Below are positions 35,309-44,750 of a DNA stretch of 64,000 nt, piece after piece (the first letter of the stretch is position 1; the number at the start of each line of letters is the position of its first letter). Position numbers and translations under genes: made by a program. Location: positions 3,671,001 through 3,735,000 of the forward strand of contig NZ_CP129137.1 of NCBI RefSeq assembly GCF_030406905.1, read 5' to 3'. Below the pieces are notes generated by a model. The model saw nothing but the letters and a program-made list of their open reading frames with translations, was not told where the DNA came from and ran no database searches. The stretch comes from Streptomyces sp. HUAS CB01 (lineage in GTDB: Bacteria > Actinomycetota > Actinomycetes > Streptomycetales > Streptomycetaceae).

Positions 35309-36186
35309 CCGACACCGCCATCGAGGCGGCCGGACTCGGCAGGAGCTTCCGGCGCCACCGGGCCCTGCGCGACTGCACCTTCCGGCTGCCCGCGGGACGC
35401 ATCTGCGCGCTGGTGGGCCCCAACGGCGCGGGCAAGTCCACGCTGCTGGCGCTCGCGGCGGGCCTGCTGCGGCCGACCGAGGGCAGTGTCCGGATCCTCG
35501 GAACCGGTCCCGCGGACGCACGCGAACGGCTCGCGTACGTCGGCCAGGACAAGCCGCTGTTCCCCCAGCTCACCATCGCCGAGACCCTGCGTGTGGGCCG
35601 CGAGCTCAACCCCGGCCGCTGGGACGACGGCGCCGCCGGTCGCATTATCGACGCCGGCGAGCTGCACCCGGACACCCGCGTCCGTACGCTCTCCGGCGGC
35701 CAGCGCACCCGGGTGGCTCTCGCCCTGGCCCTCGGAAAGCGGCCCGAGGTCCTGCTCCTCGACGAGCCGATGGCGGACCTCGACCCGCTGGGACGCCACC
35801 AGTTGATGGGCATGCTGCTCGCCGACGCGGGCGAGAACGGCACGACCGTGGTGATGTCCTCGCACATCCTCTCCGAACTGGAGAACGCCTGCGACCACCT
35901 GCTGCTGGTGGACGGCGGCAGCGTCCGCCTGGGCGGAGGCATCGACGAGCTGCTCGCCGCGCACCGCCTGGTGACGGGAGCGTCGGGCACGGGACTCGGA
36001 CCGCACACGGTCGTCGAGTCCCGCACCACGGGACGCCAACTGACCGCGCTCATACGCCCCGACGGCCCCGTCGGCGAGGGCCTGCAGGCGGTGGAGCCCT
36101 CGCTGGAGGAACTGCTCCTGGCCCATCTGCGCTCTCCCTCGGCGCCCGCCCTGCTCACCCCGTCGAAGGAGGTGGCCGCCGGATGA
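35305..36186 (+). CDS. ABC transporter ATP-binding protein of the YtrA-type operon
   Basis: The 293-residue ATPase has Walker A GPNGAGKSTLLAL, signature LSGGQRTRVALAL and Walker B VLLLDEPMADLDPLG, followed by a C-terminal segment of about 80 residues. ATGA overlaps link it to the regulator upstream and the permease downstream. It should power the two ABC-2-type permeases that follow. Confidence 0.92.
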   Translation: MTDTAIEAAGLGRSFRRHRALRDCTFRLPAGRICALVGPNGAGKSTLLALAAGLLRPTEGSVRILGTGPADARERLAYVGQDKPLFPQLTIAETLRVGRELNPGRWDDGAAGRIIDAGELHPDTRVRTLSGGQRTRVALALALGKRPEVLLLDEPMADLDPLGRHQLMGMLLADAGENGTTVVMSSHILSELENACDHLLLVDGGSVRLGGGIDELLAAHRLVTGASGTGLGPHTVVESRTTGRQLTALIRPDGPVGEGLQAVEPSLEELLLAHLRSPSAPALLTPSKEVAAG

Positions 36187-37085
36187 GCGCCCTGACCTCC
36201 GCACTGACCGGCACCCGCTGGGTCCTCGTCCGTCAGCACCGGTCGGCGCTCCGGATGCTCCTCGCCGTCTTCGCCCTCGGCTGCGGCGGCCTGGCGGCGA
36301 CGCGCCTGTGGTTCACCTCCGGGCACGGACGGCAGGGGGCGTTCGGTCCCGAGGACCTGCTGCTGGGGGCGCTCGACCGGGGCAGCACCCTCCTCGTGCT
36401 CTCGCCGCCGCTCATCGCCGCGTACGTGGCCGGGCCGCTCTTCGCCCGCGAGACGGAGACCGGCACCCACCAGGTCGCCTGGACCCAGTCCGTCACCCCC
36501 CTCCGCTGGACGGCCACGAAACTGGTGCTCGTCGCGACGGTCGTCGCCGCCACGTCGGCCGCCTACGTGGCCGTCTTCCGCTGGAGCCGCGCCCCGGTGA
36601 GCGACAACGCCTTCCTCCCCCTCTGGTCCGGCCCCGTCTACACGGCGTACGGAACCACCGCCACGGCGTACGCGCTGCTGGCCGTCGGCGTCGGCGCGCT
36701 CACCGGACTGCTGGTCCACCGCGCCTTCGCGGCGATGGGCGTCGCGGGCCTCGTCACCGGGACGGTGATGCTCGTCCTCGGCACCGTCCGGCACACCCTG
36801 TGGCCGACGGAAACCCTCACCGGCCGGCCCCTGCCGCACCCCCGCGACACCTGGTGGGTGGAGTCCGGCAGCCTCGACGCGTCGGGCGGGCGCGTGTCCT
36901 CGGTCATGTGCCCCGGCTACTGGGACCCCTGCGACGGCGGCGGGACGGGCGTCACCGACTTCGCCAGGACCCACCCGCCCTCCCACTTCTGGCCGATCCA
37001 GCTCGTCGAGACCGGCATCGTGCTGGCACTGGCCGCCGCCGCCACGTACGCCGCCTTCCGCGTGCTGCGCCGACGCCAGGGCTGA
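36183..37085 (+). CDS. ABC-2 type permease, first copy
   Basis: The 300-residue membrane protein has about six helices (first at 18-38, ALRMLLAVFALGCGGLAATR) and the phrase TGTHQVAWTQSVTPLRWTATK just before the third helix. The C-terminal PPSHFWPIQLVETGIVLALA is identical to the next permease. ATG at 36183 overlaps the ATPase stop. Substrate unknown. It likely forms a heterodimer with its near-duplicate. Confidence 0.85.
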   Translation: MSALTSALTGTRWVLVRQHRSALRMLLAVFALGCGGLAATRLWFTSGHGRQGAFGPEDLLLGALDRGSTLLVLSPPLIAAYVAGPLFARETETGTHQVAWTQSVTPLRWTATKLVLVATVVAATSAAYVAVFRWSRAPVSDNAFLPLWSGPVYTAYGTTATAYALLAVGVGALTGLLVHRAFAAMGVAGLVTGTVMLVLGTVRHTLWPTETLTGRPLPHPRDTWWVESGSLDASGGRVSSVMCPGYWDPCDGGGTGVTDFARTHPPSHFWPIQLVETGIVLALAAAATYAAFRVLRRRQG

Positions 37086-37202
37086 GGAAGCCGCTCCGTG
37101 ACCGACACCACCGAACGCGTGCCCGCCGACGGGCCGGTGCGCGGCCGCCCCGGGCGTCCGGCCGCACGCCCCGCCCCGCCGACCGATCCCCGGAGACCGC
37201 CC

Positions 37203-38159
37203 ATGAGCACCCCCGCCCTCCCCGGCCCGGCCCGGGCCGTGCTCCTGCTGCACCGCAGGTCCCTGCTGCTCTTCGGGGCGTTCGTCGGGGCGGCCGCCGC
37301 CGGACTGGTCGCGCTGCGGTTCGCGGGTGCCGCGGCCGCCCGCACCGCGGGGCCGTGCGGTTCGCCCGGGACCGGACTGCCGCCCTGCCCGCCACTGCAG
37401 CTGCCGTCGCACTTCGACTACTCCGCCAACCTGGGCTCGGCGGCGTCCGCGATCGCGTGGCTGCCCCTCGTGGTGGCGTTCCACGCGGGTGCCGTGCTCT
37501 TCGGCTCGGAGCTGGAGCGCGGCACGGCCGGGCTCTCCTGGACCCAGTCCGTCACCCCGGCCGGCTGGCTCGCCGCCAAGCTCGCCGTGCCCGCCGCGCT
37601 GCTCACCGCCGGACTCGCGGTGCTGTCCCTGCTGTACCGCTGGGCCCGGGGTGCCGGGCCCGGGAACCTCATCGGCGACGAGTGGTACTCCACGGACACC
37701 TTCCTGGCCCTGGGGCCCTCGGTCCTCGCGTACGGACTGCTCGCCCTCGCGTCCGGCGCGCTCACGGCCCTGCTGCTGCGGAGCGCCCTCCCGGCCGGAA
37801 CCCTCGCCCTCGGGGCGACCGCTCTGGTGTGGCTGCTCTTCGACGGGCTGCGGGACCGCCTCTGGCCGACGGCCACGGTCGTGTGGAGGGAGTCCCGGGG
37901 CGAGCTCGGGAACGGCGCCTGGGAGATGGAGCACGGCCTGGTGCTCCCCTCCGGGGAGTGGGTCCAGCAGTGCCTGACCCCACAGTCCGCGTCGCCTCCC
38001 GGGTGCCGGCCCGGCACCGGGATCCGCGAGTGGTACGCCCTCTACCACCCGCCGTCCCACTTCTGGCCGATCCAGCTCGTCGAGACCGGCATCGTGCTGG
38101 CACTCGCGGCCGCGGCGACGTACGCGGCCTTCCGCGTGCTGCGCCGGCGGCACGCCTGA
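37203..38159 (+). CDS. ABC-2 type permease, second copy
   Basis: This product of 318 residues is homologous to the preceding permease: the same WTQSVTP phrase, the same helix plan and an identical C-terminal 33 residues from PPSHFWPIQ to FRVLRRR. I choose ATG at 37203 (GGAGA eight bases upstream; MSTPALPGPARAVLLLHRRS aligns with the start of the first copy). A GTG at 37098 with GAGGAAG would add a 35-residue Pro/Arg-rich extension and is the main alternative. It is the last gene of the YtrA-type operon. Confidence 0.8.
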   Translation: MSTPALPGPARAVLLLHRRSLLLFGAFVGAAAAGLVALRFAGAAAARTAGPCGSPGTGLPPCPPLQLPSHFDYSANLGSAASAIAWLPLVVAFHAGAVLFGSELERGTAGLSWTQSVTPAGWLAAKLAVPAALLTAGLAVLSLLYRWARGAGPGNLIGDEWYSTDTFLALGPSVLAYGLLALASGALTALLLRSALPAGTLALGATALVWLLFDGLRDRLWPTATVVWRESRGELGNGAWEMEHGLVLPSGEWVQQCLTPQSASPPGCRPGTGIREWYALYHPPSHFWPIQLVETGIVLALAAAATYAAFRVLRRRHA

Positions 38160-38274
38160 CAACTCCCCGCCCGCGCGGGCGTGGTGGACGGGGGTCACCA
38201 CGTCCGGGCGGGCGGGCGGGAACGCCGTGCGAGGTGCCCGGGGGTACCCCGCACGTCATGTTCTCGTTACCGGC

Positions 38275-38306
38275 CATTCAGCGACCCTTGCAACCCTCGC
38301 TGAATG
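38275..38306. promoter_or_regulatory. Inverted repeat upstream of ppk
   Basis: Perfect 10-base arms CATTCAGCGA and TCGCTGAATG with a 12-base loop lie 100 to 131 bp before the ppk start. Immediately upstream, ATGTTCTCGTTACC resembles a degenerate PHO box, and PhoP control of ppk is reported for S. lividans. The palindrome suits a second regulator or a mRNA leader hairpin. Confidence 0.55.
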
Positions 38307-38405
38307 CAGCCCGCTGTGCCCCCCGCCCCGCGAAACGGGCGTTCCCGTCCCACCGGACCCCGCTCCGGCGCGCCCGGTCACCCTTTTGCGCGGAACAATG
38401 GGTCC

Positions 38406-40628
38406 ATGAGCCAGCAGCCCGCCGAGGTACCGGTCCAGAACGCCCAGCCGTCCGTCGGATCCATCGCCGCGCACCGCCCCCACACGGTGTCCGCCGCGGT
38501 CTCCGACCTGGAGCCCGACATCGACGCCGACCTCGACGCCTACGAGGGCGAACCCGAGGACGCCGAGCTGCCCCAGGGCCGCTTCCTGGACCGCGAGCGC
38601 AGCTGGCTCGCGTTCAACGAACGGGTCCTGGAACTCGCCGAGGACCCCGCCACACCGCTCCTCGAACGAGCGAACTTCCTCGCGATCTTCGCCTCGAACC
38701 TGGACGAGTTCTTCATGGTCCGGGTGGCCGGACTGAAGCGCCGCATCGCGACCGGCGTCGCCACCCGCTCCGCCTCCGGACTGCAGCCCCGCGAGGTCCT
38801 GGAACTGATCTGGAACCGCTCGCGCGAGCTCATGGCCCGGCACGCCGCCTGCTTCCAGCAGGACGTCGCCCCGGCGCTCGCCGACGAGGGCATCCACCTC
38901 ATCCGCTGGCCCGAACTCACCGAGAAGGAACAGGCCCGCCTGTTCACCCTCTTCCGCCAGCAGATCTTCCCCGTCCTCACCCCGCTGGCCGTGGACCCCG
39001 CGCACCCCTTCCCGTACATCTCGGGCCTGTCGCTGAACCTCGCCGTCGTCGTCCGCAACCCGGTCAGCGGCCACCGCCACTTCGCCCGGGTGAAGGTCCC
39101 GCCGCTGCTGTCCCGGTTCCTCGAGGCCTCGCCCCAGCGGTACGTGCCGCTGGAGGACGTCATCGCGGCCCACCTGGAGGAGCTCTTCCCCGGCATGGAG
39201 GTGCTCGCTCACCACATGTTCCGGGTGACCAGGAACGAGGACCTCGAGGTCGAGGAGGACGACGCCGAGAACCTGCTCCAGGCCCTGGAGAAGGAACTGC
39301 TGCGACGCCGCTTCGGCCCGCCGGTCCGGCTGGAGGTCGAGGAGTCCATCGACCCCTACGTGCTGGACCTGCTCGTCCGGGAGCTGAAGATCTCCGAGTC
39401 CGAGGTCTACCCGCTGCCGGGGCCGCTGGACCTGACCGGCCTGTTCGGGATCGTCTCCCTCGACCGGCCCGAGCTGAAGTACCCCAAGTTCATCGCCGGC
39501 ACCCACCGCGACCTCGCCGAGGTCGAGTCGGCGTCGGCACCCGACATCTTCGCCGCGCTGCGCGAGCGCGACGTGCTGCTGCACCACCCGTACGACTCGT
39601 TCTCCACGTCCGTCCAGGCCTTCCTGGAGCAGGCGGCGGCGGACCCGGACGTCCTCGCGATCAAGCAGACGCTGTACCGGACCTCCGGCAAGTCCCCGAT
39701 CGTGGACGCCCTGATCGACGCCGCCGAGTCCGGCAAGCAGGTCCTCGTCCTCGTCGAGATCAAGGCCCGCTTCGACGAGCAGGCCAACATCAAGTGGGCC
39801 CGGAAGCTGGAGGAGGCAGGCTGCCACGTGGTCTACGGCCTGGTCGGCCTGAAGACCCACTGCAAGCTGTCGCTCGTGGTGCGCCAGGAGGGCGAGACCC
39901 TGCGCCGCTACTCGCACGTCGGCACCGGCAACTACCACCCCAAGACCGCCCGGCTGTACGAGGACCTCGGCGTGCTCACCGCGGACCCGCAGGTCGGCGC
40001 CGACCTCTCCGACCTGTTCAACCGGCTCTCCGGCTACTCGCGCCGCGAGACGTACCGCCGGCTGCTCGTCGCCCCGAAGTCGCTGCGCGACGGGCTCGTC
40101 GCCCGGATCAACAAGGAGATCGTCCACCACCGGGCCGGCCGCCCCGCGTACGTCCGGATCAAGGTCAACTCGATGGTCGACGAGGCGATCATCGACGCCC
40201 TGTACCGCGCGTCCCAGGCCGGTGTCCCGGTGGACGTCTGGGTCCGCGGGATCTGCGCGATCCGGCCGGACGTCCCGGGCCTGTCCGAGAACATAAGGGT
40301 CCGCTCCATCCTCGGCCGCTTCCTCGAGCACTCCCGGATCTTCGCCTTCGGCAACGGCGGCGAGCCCGAGGTGTGGATCGGCAGCGCCGACATGATGCAC
40401 CGCAACCTCGACCGCCGTATCGAGGCACTCGTCCGGGTCACCGACCCGGCCCACCGCGCGTCTCTGACCCGGCTGCTGGAGACCGGCATGTCCGACTCCA
40501 CCTCGTCCTGGCACCTCGGCCCGGACGGCGAGTGGACCCGTCATGCGACGGACGCCGACGGGCAGCCGCTGCGGCACATCCAGGAGATGCTCATAGACGC
40601 CCGGAGGCGCCGGCGTGCACAACCATGA
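38406..40628 (+). CDS. ppk: Polyphosphate kinase 1
   Basis: This 740-residue enzyme reversibly polymerises the gamma-phosphate of ATP into polyphosphate through a phospho-histidine. The N-terminal 55 residues are a disordered acidic extension. PPK1 domains follow: [30 protein letters not shown], the catalytic His in [12 protein letters not shown] with the second phosphodiesterase-like motif [18 protein letters not shown] at 38406. It overlaps the CHAD gene by 14 bp. With the Nudix and pst genes it forms a phosphate-management block. Confidence 0.96.
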   Translation: MSQQPAEVPVQNAQPSVGSIAAHRPHTVSAAVSDLEPDIDADLDAYEGEPEDAELPQGRFLDRERSWLAFNERVLELAEDPATPLLERANFLAIFASNLDEFFMVRVAGLKRRIATGVATRSASGLQPREVLELIWNRSRELMARHAACFQQDVAPALADEGIHLIRWPELTEKEQARLFTLFRQQIFPVLTPLAVDPAHPFPYISGLSLNLAVVVRNPVSGHRHFARVKVPPLLSRFLEASPQRYVPLEDVIAAHLEELFPGMEVLAHHMFRVTRNEDLEVEEDDAENLLQALEKELLRRRFGPPVRLEVEESIDPYVLDLLVRELKISESEVYPLPGPLDLTGLFGIVSLDRPELKYPKFIAGTHRDLAEVESASAPDIFAALRERDVLLHHPYDSFSTSVQAFLEQAAADPDVLAIKQTLYRTSGKSPIVDALIDAAESGKQVLVLVEIKARFDEQANIKWARKLEEAGCHVVYGLVGLKTHCKLSLVVRQEGETLRRYSHVGTGNYHPKTARLYEDLGVLTADPQVGADLSDLFNRLSGYSRRETYRRLLVAPKSLRDGLVARINKEIVHHRAGRPAYVRIKVNSMVDEAIIDALYRASQAGVPVDVWVRGICAIRPDVPGLSENIRVRSILGRFLEHSRIFAFGNGGEPEVWIGSADMMHRNLDRRIEALVRVTDPAHRASLTRLLETGMSDSTSSWHLGPDGEWTRHATDADGQPLRHIQEMLIDARRRRRAQP

Positions 40629-41706
40629 CCTTCCCCTGGCGCCGCGGGGGGCGGGCGCCGACCAGGTCCTGGCCGGGTATCTGCGGCAACAGGCCGGCGA
40701 CTTCCTCCGCAGTCTGCGACTGCACGGCGAGAGCGGTGCGGACACGCGGAGTGCGGCGGAGGCCGCCCGGGCCCTGCGGCGGTCCGCCCACCGCATCCGC
40801 GGCACGCTCCACACCTTCCGTCCCCTGCTGGACCCGGCCTGGGCCGACCAGCTGCGCACCGAGCTCGCCTGGCTCTCCGGCATCCTCGCCGAGGAACACG
40901 CCTGCACGGCCCGGCTGGCCCGGCTGCTCGACGCCCTGGCCCGGCTCTCGGGCACCCCGCCGGTACCGTCGGCCCGGGCCGCGGACGGCGACGCCGGACC
41001 GGGCGCACCGGCCGACCGGCCGCCCACCGCCGAGCGGCCCGGCCGCGGGGCGCTCACCGTGGGCGGCGCCCGCGCCGGGGCGCTGCTGGAACGGCAGCTG
41101 ACCCTCGGCCGTACCCGGGCCCACTCCGCCGCCCTCCAGGCACTCGGCTCCTCGCGGTTCCACGCGGTCGCGGACGCCGTCGCCCTGCTCGCCTCCGAGG
41201 TGCCGCTGGCCCCGGCCACCGGGGCGCCGGGCGCGGCCCTCGCCGCGCACGCGGAGGTCGCCGAGCGCAGGCTGGCCGACGCGGTCGCCGCACTGCCGCT
41301 GACCCGCGCGGCCCACCCGTACAACGCGGAAGCCCTGGTCCACGGCCTCGCCACCGCCTCCGCGGGCGAGGCCCAGGACGCTCCCTGGCACCAGGTGCGC
41401 CACCTGCTGCGGCTCCACCGCTACGCCCAGGAGGTCCTGCACTCCGGGGGCGGCCCCGACCCGCGGCTCACCGCGGCCGGCCGCACCCTGGACCGGCACC
41501 GCGACGCCGCCGAGGCGGCCACGGCCGCCGCCTCCGCGGCCCGCACGCCCCGCATCGCGCCGGCCACGGCGTACGCCCTCGGTGTGCTCCACGCCGACCA
41601 GCGCCACGAGGTCGAGGCCGCGCGCTTCGCCTTCCAGCGGACGTGGCAGGAAACGCCCCCCGGACCGGACGGGCCCCGCGACGAGCACGCGCTGGCCGCG
41701 CCGTGA
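40615..41706 (+). CDS. CHAD-domain protein, likely polyphosphate-associated
   Basis: The 363-residue helical protein carries a CHAD domain with conserved basic/His positions ([51 protein letters not shown]). CHAD proteins bind polyphosphate. The gene overlaps ppk by 14 bp at its GTG start (40615), and its own stop overlaps the Nudix start, so the three proteins are made together. A role in locating or sensing polyphosphate granules is inferred. Confidence 0.9.
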   Translation: MHNHDLPLAPRGAGADQVLAGYLRQQAGDFLRSLRLHGESGADTRSAAEAARALRRSAHRIRGTLHTFRPLLDPAWADQLRTELAWLSGILAEEHACTARLARLLDALARLSGTPPVPSARAADGDAGPGAPADRPPTAERPGRGALTVGGARAGALLERQLTLGRTRAHSAALQALGSSRFHAVADAVALLASEVPLAPATGAPGAALAAHAEVAERRLADAVAALPLTRAAHPYNAEALVHGLATASAGEAQDAPWHQVRHLLRLHRYAQEVLHSGGGPDPRLTAAGRTLDRHRDAAEAATAAASAARTPRIAPATAYALGVLHADQRHEVEAARFAFQRTWQETPPGPDGPRDEHALAAP

Positions 41707-42131
41707 ACACCGCCCCCGACGGCACCGTCCTCGCGGCAGGCTGCGTCCTGTGGCGCCGCTCCCCGCGGACGGCCGGGGCGATCGAGATCTGCCTGGTCCA
41801 CCGCCCCAGGTACGACGACTGGTCGCACCCCAAGGGCAAGCTCAAGCGGGGCGAGCGCGCGCTGGACGGGGCGCTGCGCGAGGTCCGCGAGGAGACCGGC
41901 CACCAGGGGGTGCCGGGCCCGGTCCTGCCGACCGTCCGCTACCTCGTCGCGGGCCGGCCCAAGCAGGTCAGCTACTGGGCCGCCGAAGCCCTCTCGCCGG
42001 GTGACTTCACCCCCGGGCGCGAGGTCGACCGCATCGCCTGGCTGACCCCGGCCGCTGCCCGCCGCCGGATCACCGAACCGCGGGACCGGACGCTCGTCGA
42101 CGCCCTCCTCAAGGCCCTCGGCACCCGCTGA
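41703..42131 (+). CDS. Nudix hydrolase (MutT-like) in the ppk operon
   Basis: The 142-residue protein has an intact Nudix box, GKLKRGERALDGALREVREE followed by TG, at about 43-64. GTG at 41703 overlaps the CHAD stop. Full length is a single Nudix domain without the phosphatase-like C-domain seen in some MutT1 relatives. Substrates could be 8-oxo-GTP, diadenosine polyphosphates or inositol phosphates; coupling with ppk-CHAD favours a polyphosphate-type substrate, but this is inference. Confidence 0.9.
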   Translation: MNTAPDGTVLAAGCVLWRRSPRTAGAIEICLVHRPRYDDWSHPKGKLKRGERALDGALREVREETGHQGVPGPVLPTVRYLVAGRPKQVSYWAAEALSPGDFTPGREVDRIAWLTPAAARRRITEPRDRTLVDALLKALGTR

Positions 42132-42520
42132 CCACGGACCCGCCGGCCGTCCCGGCCCGCGGAACCGCCGCTCCTCGGCCCGGGGACGCCCGCCCCGCCG
42201 GAACCGGCCCCACCACCGGTCCGGAGCCCCGTCGCCGGGGCCCGGGGCCCTCCCCGCCACCCGGCCCGTTCCGCCGCCCGCCGTACCCGCCGGGGTGCGA
42301 GGTCACGCGCAGATAAAGGCGGAACTTCTTTGTCCGGCAGGGTTCACCTCCCGTTCACCACGCCCCGTCGGCCGCTTCACCTGATCTGCCTAATTTCGGG
42401 CTTACCCGGTGACCGGCACAGTGCCGCGCCACCCACCCCGACACGCGCCGCCGTAGAACGACGAGGGCAGACGGAGCTCGCGTCCGCGAACCCGGCGGCT
42501 TCTGGAAGGAACACCCGAAA
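42132..42520. other. pstS promoter region
   Basis: The first 170 bp of this 389-bp gap are G+C-rich with no recognised element. The remainder holds the PHO boxes (42342-42381) and a -10-like TAATTT at 42391-42396, roughly 125 bp before the pstS start. No gene is seen. Confidence 0.7.
42342..42381 (+). promoter_or_regulatory. PHO boxes of the pst operon
   Basis: Two perfect heptamers GTTCACC at 42342 and 42353 are 11 bp apart. A near-match CTTCACC at 42375 sits in the same 11-bp register two units on. This is the known direct-repeat signature for PhoP in Streptomyces, just upstream of the TAATTT -10 element, so the operon should be induced by phosphate starvation. Confidence 0.92.
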
Positions 42521-43657
42521 GTGAAGCTTCAGCGCAAGAACGGGCTTCGCGCCACCGCGCTCGGTGCCCTCGCCGTGTCCGGCGCCCTGGTCCTCACGGC
42601 GTGTGGTTCGGACGACAACACCGGCGGCACCGGCGGCACCGGCGAGAAGACGAGCGCCGCGTCGAACATCAAGTGCGACGACGCCAAGGGCCAGCTCCTG
42701 GCGGCGGGGTCGACCGCACAGAAGAACGCCATGGACCTCTGGGTGAAGAACTTCCAGGCAGCCTGCTCCGGGGTCGAGGTCAATTACCAGGCCATCGGCT
42801 CCGGCGGTGGCATCACCAAGTTCACCCAGGGCCAGGTGGCCTTCGCCGGATCCGACTCCGCGCTGAAGCCCGAGGAGGTCGAGGAGTCCAAGAAGGTCTG
42901 CAAGACGGGCCAGGGCATCAACCTGCCGATGGTGGGCGGCCCGGTGGCCATCGGCTACAACCTCAGCGGCGTGGACAACCTCGTCCTCGACGCCCCCACC
43001 CTGGCCAAGATCTTCGACACGAAGATCAAGAAGTGGAACGACCCGGCGATCGCCAAGCTCAACCCGGACGTCAAGCTCCCCGGCACCACGATCCAGGCGT
43101 TCCACCGCTCGGACGAGTCCGGCACCACCCAGAACCTGCACAAGTACCTCAGCGAGGCCGCCCCGGCCGACTGGAAGCACGACCCGAAGTCGAAGTCGTG
43201 GGAGGCCCCCGGCGGCCAGGCCGCCAGCGGCTCCTCCGGCGTGGCTTCCTCCGTCAAGGGCACCGAGGGCGCGATCGGCTACTTCGAACTGTCCTACGCG
43301 ACCGCTCAGAAGATCAGCACGGTCAAGCTCAGCACCGGCGCCTCCGCCCCGGTCGAGGCCACCACCGAGAACGCCTCGAAGGCCATCGCCGCCGCCAAGG
43401 TCAAGGGCACCGGGAACGACCTCGCCCTCAGCCTCGACTACAAGACCCAGGTCGACGGCGCCTACCCGATCATCCTGGTCACGTACGAGATCGCCTGCGA
43501 CAAGGGCAACAAGGCGGAGACCCTGCCCGCGCTGAAGGCGTTCCTGAACTACACCGTCAGCGACGAGGGCCAGAAGGTCCTCTCGGACGCCGGCTACGCG
43601 CCGCTGCCGACCGAGATCGCGGCCAAGGTCCGCGAGATCGTCCCCACCCTGTCCTGA
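42521..43657 (+). CDS. pstS: Phosphate ABC transporter substrate-binding lipoprotein
   Basis: The 378-residue phosphate-binding protein has a lipoprotein signal with lipobox LTAC and lipidated Cys28, then a Gly/Thr-rich spacer. The phosphate-binding motifs are AAGSTAQKNAM, QAIGSGGGITKFTQGQ, FAGSDSALK and FHRSDESGTTQNLHKYL. GTG at 42521 follows GGAAGGAA. It is the first gene of pstSCAB and lies behind PHO boxes; a stem-loop follows it. Confidence 0.96.
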   Translation: MKLQRKNGLRATALGALAVSGALVLTACGSDDNTGGTGGTGEKTSAASNIKCDDAKGQLLAAGSTAQKNAMDLWVKNFQAACSGVEVNYQAIGSGGGITKFTQGQVAFAGSDSALKPEEVEESKKVCKTGQGINLPMVGGPVAIGYNLSGVDNLVLDAPTLAKIFDTKIKKWNDPAIAKLNPDVKLPGTTIQAFHRSDESGTTQNLHKYLSEAAPADWKHDPKSKSWEAPGGQAASGSSGVASSVKGTEGAIGYFELSYATAQKISTVKLSTGASAPVEATTENASKAIAAAKVKGTGNDLALSLDYKTQVDGAYPIILVTYEIACDKGNKAETLPALKAFLNYTVSDEGQKVLSDAGYAPLPTEIAAKVREIVPTLS

Positions 43658-43662
43658 CCCGA

Positions 43663-43701
43663 CCGGGGCCGGTCCGTCACACCACGACGGGCCGGCCCCG
43701 G
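43663..43701 (+). terminator. Stem-loop between pstS and pstC
   Basis: Ten-base perfect arms CCGGGGCCGG and CCGGCCCCGG enclose a 19-base loop six bases after the pstS stop. There is no T-tract. As in other pst operons it probably limits read-through or protects the pstS mRNA, so that PstS is made in excess over the membrane subunits. Confidence 0.65.
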
Positions 43702-43757
43702 CATCCGGTGCACCGCCGCCGGGAGCCTCACGGCTCCGCAGACCGGAGAAACCATTG

Positions 43758-44750
43758 ATGGCAACCACCATTCAGACCGACGCGCCGCCTCCACCGGGGC
43801 CGGCCGCAGCAGCGCCCAAGCCCAAGACCCGCCCGGGAGACCGTGTCTTCCTGGGCCTGTCCCGTGGTTCCGGCATCGCCCTGCTGATGATCATGGCCGC
43901 GATCGCGGGCTTCCTCAGCTACCGTGCCTTTCTCGCCATCTCGAAGGACCAAGGGAACTTCCTCACCACCTTCGAGTGGAACCCGGCCGGCGACCCGCCG
44001 GTCTTCGGCATCGCCGTCCTGGCCTTCGGCACGATCGTCTCCTCGGTCATCGCCATGGCCATCGCCGTGCCCGTCGCCGTCGGCATCGCGCTGTTCATCT
44101 CGCACTACGCGCCGCGCAGGCTCGCAGCGCCGCTCGCCTACATCGTGGACCTGCTCGCGGCCGTCCCGAGCATCATCTACGGCCTCTGGGGCGCGATCTT
44201 CCTCGTCCCCTACCTCGACGGCCTCAACCAGTGGCTCGACGAGTACATGGGCTGGACGTACATCTTCGACAAGGCCGGCGACGGCCCCGCGCGCAATCTG
44301 TTCACCGTCGGCATCCTGCTGGCGATCATGATCCTTCCGATCATCACCAACGTCACCCGTGAGGTCTTCCTCCAGGTCCCGAAGATGCACGAGGAGGCGG
44401 CGCTCGCCCTCGGTGCCACCCGCTGGGAGGTCATCCGCATGTCGGTGCTCCCCTTCGGCCGCTCCGGCATCATCAGCGCCTCCATGCTCGGCCTGGGCCG
44501 TGCGCTCGGCGAGACCATGGCCGTCGCCGTGGTCCTCTCCCCGAGCTTCCTGATCTCCGGCCACCTGCTCGACCCGGGCGGCGGCACCTTCGCCCAGAAC
44601 ATCGCCTCGAAGTTCAACGAGGCCAACGAGTTCGGCCGCGACGCCCTGATCGCCTCCGGCCTGGTTCTCTTCGTCATCACCCTGCTGGTCAACGGCGCGG
44701 CCCGGTGGATCATCGCCCGTCGCAAGGAGTACTCGGGGGCCAACGCATGA
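43758..44750 (+). CDS. pstC: Phosphate ABC transporter permease PstC
   Basis: This 330-residue permease has six membrane helices (first at about 38-60, GIALLMIMAAIAGFLSYRAF) and the EAA-loop ALGATRWEVIRMSVLPFGRS that contacts PstB. ATG at 43758 is taken; a TTG one codon upstream is possible. It overlaps pstA by 4 bp. Confidence 0.94.
   Translation: MATTIQTDAPPPPGPAAAAPKPKTRPGDRVFLGLSRGSGIALLMIMAAIAGFLSYRAFLAISKDQGNFLTTFEWNPAGDPPVFGIAVLAFGTIVSSVIAMAIAVPVAVGIALFISHYAPRRLAAPLAYIVDLLAAVPSIIYGLWGAIFLVPYLDGLNQWLDEYMGWTYIFDKAGDGPARNLFTVGILLAIMILPIITNVTREVFLQVPKMHEEAALALGATRWEVIRMSVLPFGRSGIISASMLGLGRALGETMAVAVVLSPSFLISGHLLDPGGGTFAQNIASKFNEANEFGRDALIASGLVLFVITLLVNGAARWIIARRKEYSGANA

Noticed and set aside
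36308..41101. A 1597-codon open frame running through the permease and ppk genes
   Set aside because: It is in the wrong frame over permeases and PPK1 whose motifs are intact in other frames. Its translation is Arg/Pro/Ala-rich, as expected of shadow frames in high-G+C DNA.
38256..41354. A 1032-codon antisense frame opposite ppk and the CHAD gene
   Set aside because: Antisense frames stay open in this codon bias; no motif or ribosome site supports it.
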